Shown: positions 1 to 7,373 of the stretch, piece by piece
How the letters are laid out: every line of letters starts with the position of its first letter
How positions within the stretch are numbered: position 1 is the stretch's first letter
Assembly (NCBI GenBank): GCA_025055055.1
Contig: JANWYX010000417.1
Location: forward strand, 1-7,373
DNA length: 7,373 nucleotides
Source of the DNA: Caldilinea sp.
GTDB taxonomy: Bacteria; Chloroflexota; Anaerolineae; Caldilineales; Caldilineaceae
Direction of reading: 5' to 3'
Notes under the pieces: generated by a model
What the model saw: the letters and a program-made list of their open reading frames with translations, nothing else
The model's database searches: none
Told to the model about the DNA's origin: nothing
Made by a program: the position numbers and the translations under genes

Positions 1-2
1 TG

Positions 3-98
3 GCAGAGTATAGCGAGACTTACGTTCTCATGGTGCGCAGTTCGATGAGGCCTTCTCGAAGAATACAACCTTTCAGGAATCCGGATGGAATTTCGTAA
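3..98 (+). CDS. possible 3' end of an upstream gene (partial)
   Basis: This frame is open from the window edge to a TAA at 96-98 and would give 31 residues starting AEYSETYVLMVR. The first dozen residues look protein-like and the rest (SSMRPSRRIQPF...) looks like low-quality read-through. The other two plus frames stop at 48 and 13. With only 31 codons and no recognisable domain, this may equally be non-coding, and no function can be proposed. Confidence 0.2.
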   Translation, partial: AEYSETYVLMVRSSMRPSRRIQPFRNPDGIS

Positions 99-118
99 AG
101 GATTCGGGCAACCCGTAG

Positions 119-137
119 GCGCAGCTCGCAGCTGCGC
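119..137. repeat. 19-nt hairpin repeat, copy A
   Basis: The arms GCGCAGCT (119-126) and AGCTGCGC (130-137) are perfect reverse complements around the loop CGC. This has the same geometry (8-bp stem, 3-nt loop) and a related core to the copies at 177-195, 2611-2629, 7059-7077 and 7148-7166. The 3' flank TTCCTTG resembles the flank of the 2611 copy. It lies outside any credible gene. Confidence 0.75.
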
Positions 138-176
138 TTCCTTGCATTCCCCAAGACCTTGCAGGCCATCGAGAGC

Positions 177-195
177 GTGCGGCTGGGAGCTGCAC
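177..195. repeat. 19-nt hairpin repeat, copy B
   Basis: The arms GTGCGGCT (177-184) and AGCTGCAC (188-195) flank the loop GGG, with one G-T wobble in the stem. Read on the minus strand, this copy matches the plus-strand copy at 2611-2629 over the core GCTCCCAGCCGC, so those two are related by descent and not only by shape. It lies 40 nt after copy A. Confidence 0.7.
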
Positions 196-255
196 TTACA
201 AGGGAGCCGGCCTTCGCGTTTGTTAAAGAGCTTCCCGGAAACAAAGCCAATTTCT

Positions 256-276
256 CAATACGCAATACGCAACACG
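256..276 (+). repeat. heptamer tandem repeat (CAATACG x2, CAACACG)
   Basis: Three consecutive 7-nt units are present: CAATACG (256-262), CAATACG (263-269) and CAACACG (270-276), the last with one change. The array sits just upstream of the proposed decarboxylase promoter. It may be a neutral short-sequence repeat or spacing DNA, and no role can be shown. Confidence 0.6.
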
Positions 277-287
277 CTCTACCCACC

Positions 288-293
288 CATAAT
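288..293 (+). promoter_or_regulatory. candidate -10 box for the decarboxylase-trpF unit
   Basis: CATAAT differs from the consensus TATAAT at one position and lies 26 nt before the ATG at 320. No good -35 hexamer is seen at 16-18 nt upstream, where the heptamer repeat sits. This is a weak call based on position and AT content. Confidence 0.2.
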
Positions 294-319
294 TCAATCG
301 ACGGAGCAATCATCCCACT

Positions 320-1770
<1,451 letters not shown>

Positions 1771-1774
<4 letters not shown>

Positions 1775-2445
1775 CGATCGTGAAGATCTGCGGCACAACC
1801 AATCTGGAGGACGCATTGGTCGCCGCAGAGGCGGGCGCCGACCTGCTGGGATTTATTTTCTATCCGCGCTCACCCCGCTATGTAGCGCCGGAGACGGTCG
1901 CTGCAATCGTGAGAGAGATGCGAGCAGCGTTCGCCGATCCGCCCCTCTGCGTCGGCGTTTTCGTCAATACGCCGGCGCCAGAGGTGAAAAGCGTGTTAGA
2001 ACGCACCGGCCTCGACCTGGCGCAATTGCACGGCGATGAATCGGTCGAAGCGTTGCAGGCGCTTGAGGGTCGAGGCTTCAAGGCGGTGCGGCCCAAAGAG
2101 ATGGCGGAGGCGTTGTCGCTGGCCACCCTTTATGCGCCCTTGGGTTCACCCTCTGGCCCCCAGCTTCTGATCGACGCCTATCATCCTCATCTGTTCGGCG
2201 GCGGCGGGCGGCGCGGCGACTGGGATGTGGCGGCGGCGGTGGCGCAGCGGGTGGAGCGGCTGCTCCTGGCCGGCGGCTTGACGCCGGAAAACGTCGCCGA
2301 GGCGGTGAGCGCGGTGAAACCGTGGGGCGTCGACGTCGCCAGCGGCGTAGAGGCGACGCCGGGGCGCAAGGATCCTGCGAAGCTGCGTGCGTTCATCGCA
2401 GCAGTCAAGGGAGGGGCGCCCCCTTCTCGCCCTTCCCCTGACTGA
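1771..2445 (+). CDS. trpF: phosphoribosylanthranilate isomerase
   Basis: TrpF is a cytoplasmic TIM barrel catalysing the third step of tryptophan synthesis, the Amadori rearrangement of N-(5'-phosphoribosyl)anthranilate to CdRP. The 224 residues carry the family signature throughout. VKICG at 4-8 holds the general base C7. GFIFYPRSPRYV spans 27-38, VGVFVN 61-66 and QLHG 85-88. The general acid is D135 in LLIDA, and the phosphate-binding elements are AGGL (167-170) and VDVASGVE (187-194). The ATG at 1771 is preferred because family members begin just before VKICG and AGGA lies at 1762-1765. An in-frame ATG at 1741, with GGAGG at 1732-1736, would add ten basic residues (MADERRFRKR) and cannot be excluded. 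The start overlaps the decarboxylase stop, so translation is probably coupled. No other trp gene is in view. The last 11 residues (GGAPPSRPSPD) look like a non-conserved tail. Confidence 0.95.
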
Positions 2446-2446
2446 C

Positions 2447-2519
2447 TTCAACTTTTGATCGGGATGGCGCCCTTGCAATAGGGGCAATGCGCCGCCCTGA
2501 GGCGTAAATCAAGGTTGAA
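2447..2519. repeat. long imperfect inverted repeat just after trpF
   Basis: The outer arms TTCAAC (2447-2452) and TTGAT (2455-2459) pair with ATCAA (2508-2512) and GTTGAA (2514-2519). The inner arms GGCGC (2466-2470) and TTGC (2473-2476) pair with GCAA (2484-2487) and GCGCC (2489-2493). That gives about 20 pairs interrupted by small internal loops. It begins 2 nt after the trpF stop and could act as a 3'-end structure. No U-run follows, so it is not a standard intrinsic terminator. It overlaps the minus-strand reading frame at 2448-2588. Confidence 0.45.
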
Positions 2520-2588
2520 AAATTCTACAATTCTGTGCGAATTGCACCGTATTGTTTGGGCATTGTCATCGTTGCGCCATTGCCCGAT
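2448..2588 (-). pseudogene. small zinc-ribbon-like reading frame, no start codon, probably frameshifted
   Basis: The minus strand is open for 46 codons between a TAA (2589-2591) and a TGA (2448-2450). The product would include TIRCNSHRIVEFF and end AAHCPYCKGAIPIKS. The pairs Cys-x2-His and Cys-x2-Cys, about 17 residues apart, resemble a small zinc ribbon. The frame has no ATG, GTG or TTG. A minus-strand ATG at 2567-2569 lies in another frame; adding one A to the AAA run (plus TTT at 2555-2557) would join MTMPK to TIRCNSH and give about 40 residues. This could be a decayed gene, a sequencing indel or chance. The stop lies only 2 nt from the convergent trpF stop. No good ribosome site is seen. 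Confidence 0.35.
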
Positions 2589-2610
2589 TTAAGGCAATGG
2601 TTTCTCGTGG

Positions 2611-2629
2611 GTGCGGCTCCCAGCCGCGC
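2611..2629. repeat. 19-nt hairpin repeat, copy C
   Basis: GTGCGGCT (2611-2618), loop CCC, and AGCCGCGC (2622-2629) form an 8-bp stem with one T-G wobble. It is the same orientation family as the minus strand of the copy at 177-195. It is followed by the perfect 10-nt palindrome CTTGGCCAAG at 2633-2642. The surrounding DNA from 2589 to 2705 shows no other gene-like feature beyond a weak inverted repeat (TAAGGGA 2653-2659, TCCCTTA 2695-2701). Confidence 0.7.
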
Positions 2630-2705
2630 GTCCTTGGCCAAGCATAGAGCTATAAGGGAAACCAACAAAGCCCAGCGACGTACGCCTTTCTTAATCCCTT
2701 ACAAT

Positions 2706-3149
2706 TCAACATCTCTGGACATAAGTATCCCATGCCTGAAAGCATGAACGAGCTCCATTATCCGAGGTGTAGGTCACTGACATTGGTTTTGATGGCACAT
2801 ATATGAACTCGTGGCGCGTCACTGCATAATCTCCATAACCAGAAGACATGAGCCGTCGTGTTTGAACAAAACGGGTATTTGTATTCCAGGCATCATGATA
2901 ATTTTGCAGGATCGGTCCGGCATGCCAGATTTTTGTGTATGCCCGCAGCCAGTAAAGTGTCACCGAAGAGGACGAACTACCTATGCTTCCTTGACTTGGA
3001 AATCCTGTGGTTGAGGCAGTCCCGACGGTGCCCACCGGATCCACCCAGACACTTCTAGTTTCCGCGCGAACCTGTCGGCCAATCTGAGCACCAAGAAACA
3101 ACGCAATAATAAATACAATGGCAAGTTTTCTTGCGAATTGGTAAGCCAT
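2706..3149 (-). CDS. secreted protein of unknown function, 147 aa
   Basis: I do not recognise this family. The N-terminus is a clear Sec signal peptide: a basic n-region (R7, K8), a hydrophobic core at 9-21, and a likely cleavage after VRA (27-29). This leaves a mature protein of about 118 residues. The mature part has a Gly/Thr/Ser-rich stretch with five consecutive serines (58-62), then an aromatic-rich region (WLRAY at 67-71, W75, W88, Y105, Y108), suggesting a small beta-rich extracellular domain. The only cysteines are C136 and the C-terminal C147, which could form a disulfide. GGGAG sits 6 nt before the ATG. It lies 74 nt downstream of the 233-aa gene on the same strand, also for an exported protein, so an operon is likely. 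Its shape would suit a bacteriocin-like or cell-surface protein, but no motif supports either. Confidence 0.7.
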   Translation of the reverse strand: MAYQFARKLAIVFIIALFLGAQIGRQVRAETRSVWVDPVGTVGTASTTGFPSQGSIGSSSSSVTLYWLRAYTKIWHAGPILQNYHDAWNTNTRFVQTRRLMSSGYGDYAVTRHEFIYVPSKPMSVTYTSDNGARSCFQAWDTYVQRC

Positions 3150-3223
3150 TTTATTCTCCCAAAAATTAAATATTGCGGAGTGCTATAACTTGCGAGGACA
3201 ATTTTCGCTCGTAGCGCTTGGTT

Positions 3224-3925
3224 CTAATTCTTGTTGATTCCCGCCATCTCAGCACGCACCCGATCGAAATAATCGATGGCGCCGTATAAATCCTGAACGA
3301 AACTTTCAATCTCTTGCTCGTTTGTCAATTTTCCTCTGGATCTGCCGAGGTGCCCTATCATGACATTTGGGGTGTCAAGTTTTACCGGCTCTCCTAGGAT
3401 GGAATGCTCCAACCAGTTGGCTTCGCGCATGAGCTGCATATCTTGAGGGGTTCCCAGCAAAAGTGCATAGAACAGGATATATCCATCGTCGCCGATAGGA
3501 ATGCGCGCTTCCCCAGGATTGCGCAAATTCGGCAAGCCTAGTGCAGCGGAAAATGGCTCAATATCAATCCCGATCCCCGCGATAATAAGACCTTCCTCGA
3601 TCTGGGAGCGTAGCCATGTGCGATCGGTTTCTGTTAACTCCGCGAATTTGCTCTGCGCCGCCACCAGCGCATCAAGCGGGTGCACTTCTGCAACCTTGCG
3701 CACCTCCGTCCAGCTTTCTAGCAACTGAAAACCATACGCCTGCGCCATCTCGAGCGTCCACTTTCCGTGCTCGACGCTTGGGTCGCTCAGATACACAATG
3801 TGATAGGCGGTCGTTATGGGTTTCGATTGCGCTGCTGCATCGTTTTCTCGATTGTTGCCACCAGCCATATACCCAAGCGTGACGCCTGCCAGAGCAATCA
3901 CAAATAGGAGCAGCTTGCTCTTCAT
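3224..3925 (-). CDS. exported or membrane-anchored protein of unknown function, 233 aa
   Basis: I do not recognise this family. Residues 4-21 are a hydrophobic segment after a basic start (MKSK), acting as a signal peptide or single anchor. A short linker rich in Asn, Asp, Ala and Gln follows. The rest is a soluble, cysteine-free domain from about residue 38. It starts with a beta strand (YHIVYLSD), followed by helix-strand alternation including HPLDALVAAQ (82-91), LIIAGIGIDIEPF (113-125), a LTETDRTWLR segment (97-106) and DGYILFYALLLG (147-158). This is consistent with an alpha/beta fold facing the outside. AAAGGA lies 7 nt before the ATG, which supports the start. It is the first gene of the minus-strand pair and diverges from the transporter operon. 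G+C is visibly lower than in the flanking metabolic genes. Confidence 0.72.
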   Translation of the reverse strand: MKSKLLLFVIALAGVTLGYMAGGNNRENDAAAQSKPITTAYHIVYLSDPSVEHGKWTLEMAQAYGFQLLESWTEVRKVAEVHPLDALVAAQSKFAELTETDRTWLRSQIEEGLIIAGIGIDIEPFSAALGLPNLRNPGEARIPIGDDGYILFYALLLGTPQDMQLMREANWLEHSILGEPVKLDTPNVMIGHLGRSRGKLTNEQEIESFVQDLYGAIDYFDRVRAEMAGINKN

Positions 3926-4103
3926 CTCTATATCCTTTCGCCACGCAGATTTCGCCGGTTGAGTCTCCTTGGATCTCTAGGAGTTAAGGAATTGCCCATG
4001 CTTACTTTCTTGCACTAAAAACGTTAACATTTTGTCGTCTCTCTCTATGTAGTTTAAGTCACAATTCACCCGATTGCCCCGCCGAAATTTTATGGCTTGT
4101 GAT

Positions 4104-4139
4104 CGTAAACAAACTTATAGGCGTAAACGAGCTTATGGG
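4104..4139 (+). promoter_or_regulatory. 18-nt tandem repeat, candidate operator
   Basis: CGTAAACAAACTTATAGG (4104-4121) is followed directly by CGTAAACGAGCTTATGGG (4122-4139), 15 of 18 identical, with all three differences A to G. A weaker partial copy (GGCTTGTGAT) precedes them at 4094-4103. Directly repeated units of this size in a divergent promoter region suggest binding sites for a regulator, with the partner unknown. Confidence 0.4.
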
Positions 4140-4157
4140 GTCTCGACATGTCACCCC
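4137..4157. promoter_or_regulatory. palindrome GACATGTC inside a GGGGT/ACCCC inverted repeat
   Basis: GGGGT (4137-4141) and ACCCC (4153-4157) flank a perfect 8-nt palindrome GACATGTC (4145-4152), with an asymmetric CTC on the left. The centre leaves no room for an RNA loop, so a dimeric protein binding site is more likely than a hairpin. It overlaps the end of the 18-nt tandem repeat. Confidence 0.35.
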
Positions 4158-4239
4158 CTCATTTTCTTCCCTTCGATCGGCGCACAAGTGGGGAACCGCA
4201 CAATCTCAAACGCAAGCGTGCATTTCCAATGTTTCGCCG

Positions 4240-4272
<33 letters not shown>

Positions 4273-4323
4273 AGCTATCGATTCGCAACCGTCAAATCGG
4301 CATCACAAGTCGGAGAAAGCACG

Positions 4324-6152
<1,829 letters not shown>

Positions 6153-6161
6153 ATAGATTCA

Positions 6162-6974
<813 letters not shown>

Positions 6975-6996
6975 TGGAGGCGATGCGCCGGTTTCT

Positions 6997-7025
6997 CCCC
7001 CTCTCCCAGCCTTGGGAGAAGGGGG
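6997..7025. terminator. strong G+C hairpin 22 nt after the ATPase gene
   Basis: CCCCC (6997-7001) plus CTCCCA (7003-7008) pair with TGGGAG (7013-7018) plus GGGGG (7021-7025) around the loop GCCT: 11 pairs with a small internal loop. It lies soon after the last transporter gene and could end or protect the transcript. No U-run follows, so the terminator role is inferred from position. It is the left part of a repeated element (outer arms CCCTCTCCC and GGGTGAGGG) that returns at 7093-7128 and 7182-7216 with the inner right arm deleted. Confidence 0.45.
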
Positions 7026-7058
7026 CCGGGGGGTGAGGGCCTTCTTTCTGTGGAGGGC

Positions 7059-7077
7059 CTGCGGCTACGAGCCGCAG
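7059..7077. repeat. 19-nt hairpin repeat, copy D
   Basis: CTGCGGCT (7059-7066), loop ACG, and AGCCGCAG (7070-7077) form a perfect 8-bp stem. It belongs to the first 89-nt unit and shares the core TGCGGCT...AGCCGC with the copy at 2611-2629. Confidence 0.75.
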
Positions 7078-7147
7078 CTACAATGTTCCCATCCCCCCTC
7101 TCCCAGCCTTAGGGCCAGGGGGTGAGGGCTTCCTTTCTGTGGAGGAC

Positions 7148-7166
7148 CTGCGGCTACGAGCCGCAG
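7148..7166. repeat. 19-nt hairpin repeat, copy E
   Basis: It is identical to the copy at 7059-7077 and displaced by exactly 89 nt, so it arose by duplication of the larger unit and not by a separate insertion. Confidence 0.75.
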
Positions 7167-7277
7167 CTACAATGTTCCCATCCCCCCTCTCCCAGCCTTA
7201 GGGCCGGGGGTGAGGGTCTGCGGCGCCGACGGACTCGAAGACGAAACATCCCCCCATGACTCCGAAAGAGAGGAGCG

Positions 7278-7373
7278 ATGATTGCTGCACTCCGCGAAGA
7301 CGCCCGTTTCATTCTTGACCGCGCCATCGAGGCGGTGTCGCCGGAGCCGGCCGTGCGCAATTTTCTGCGCAGC
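7278..7373 (+). CDS. probable glycerate 2-kinase, N-terminal 32 codons (runs off the window)
   Basis: The visible residues (MIAALREDARFILDRAI, then EAVSPEPAVRNFLRS) match the usual opening helix of the MOFRL/DUF4147 glycerate kinases, in which an Asp-Ala-x-x-Ile-x-x-x-A-I segment is followed by V-x-P-x-x-A-V and a helix leading to L. These enzymes phosphorylate D-glycerate to 2-phosphoglycerate in the cytoplasm. An AGGAG box at 7271-7275 lies just before the ATG, with a short spacing of 2 nt. The catalytic part is outside the window, so the call rests on the N-terminus alone. It is separated from the transporter by the repeat array and need not be in the same operon. Confidence 0.68.
   Translation, partial: MIAALREDARFILDRAIEAVSPEPAVRNFLRS

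Larger units (their letters stand above)
99..319. other. non-coding leader before the decarboxylase gene
   Basis: No credible gene lies here. Frames cross this stretch on both strands, but their translations are Arg/Ser/Pro-rich and lack any domain. It contains two 19-nt hairpins (119-137 and 177-195), a direct repeat of CCTTGCA (140-146 and 157-163), and an AT-richer stretch from about 218 to 310 that includes a three-unit heptamer repeat. The AT-rich part is the likely site of the promoter for the genes at 320-2445. Confidence 0.6.
7040..7217 (+). repeat. 89-nt composite tandem repeat, two units plus a related left end
   Basis: Units 7040-7128 and 7129-7217 differ at about four positions, one of them a single-base indel. 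Each contains a T-rich start (TTCYTTTCTGTGGAGG), the 19-nt CTGCGGCT/AGCCGCAG hairpin, CTACAATGTTCCCATCC, and a G+C-rich CCCTCTCCC...GGGTGAGGG inverted repeat. A third copy of the last part at 6997-7039 precedes the array. The array fills most of the 303-nt gap between the ATPase and the glycerate kinase, and no gene lies in that gap. Confidence 0.85.

Noticed and set aside
2413..2422. GGGGCGCCCC palindrome near the end of trpF as a terminator
   Set aside because: It lies inside the coding sequence, has no loop and no U-run, and is explained by G+C-rich codons.
2706..3149. Lactococcin-972-like bacteriocin for the 147-aa secreted protein
   Set aside because: Size and signal peptide would fit, but the family's His/Tyr/Gly pattern as I know it is not seen.
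7040..7217. CRISPR array
   Set aside because: The units are contiguous 89-nt tandem repeats with no unique spacers, and no cas genes are present.

Overview
The window looks like chromosomal DNA from a high-G+C bacterium, most plausibly a Chloroflexota member of the Anaerolineae/Caldilineae type. That placement is an inference from gene families, G+C-rich codon use and repetitive intergenic style; no rRNA or other marker gene is present. Four blocks are visible.

Block 1 (1-2445, + strand): a non-coding leader rich in small palindromes (about 99-319), then a PLP-dependent aromatic-L-amino-acid decarboxylase (320-1774). Its last codons overlap the start of trpF, phosphoribosylanthranilate isomerase (1771-2445), by ATGA. 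The two are almost certainly co-translated, pairing one step of tryptophan synthesis with an enzyme that consumes aromatic amino acids.

Block 2 (2446-4323): a less G+C-rich stretch (about 50% in a sampled line, against about 67% in a sampled line of the transporter genes). It holds two minus-strand genes for exported proteins I do not recognise: a 233-aa signal/anchor protein (3224-3925) followed by a 147-aa secreted protein (2706-3149). Between them and trpF lie a hairpin repeat and a 46-codon minus-strand reading frame with a Cys-x2-Cys zinc-ribbon-like end but no standard start codon. The 398-nt region 3926-4323 separates this pair from the transporter and carries an 18-nt tandem repeat and a palindrome that could be regulatory sites.

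Block 3 (4324-6974, + strand): a complete NitT/TauT-type ABC importer of lipoprotein substrate-binding protein, six-helix permease and ATPase. The genes are tightly spaced (ATGA overlap, then 9 nt). The substrate cannot be read from the sequence.

Block 4 (6975-7373): a composite intergenic repeat array (89-nt unit with two hairpin types), followed by the first 32 codons of a probable glycerate 2-kinase that runs off the window.

The most distinctive non-genic feature is a dispersed 19-nt hairpin (8-bp stem, 3-nt loop). It occurs five times, always outside the genes: twice before the decarboxylase, once after trpF and twice in the array after the ATPase. I found no RNA genes, CRISPR array, transposase or TPP-type (THI-box) riboswitch.
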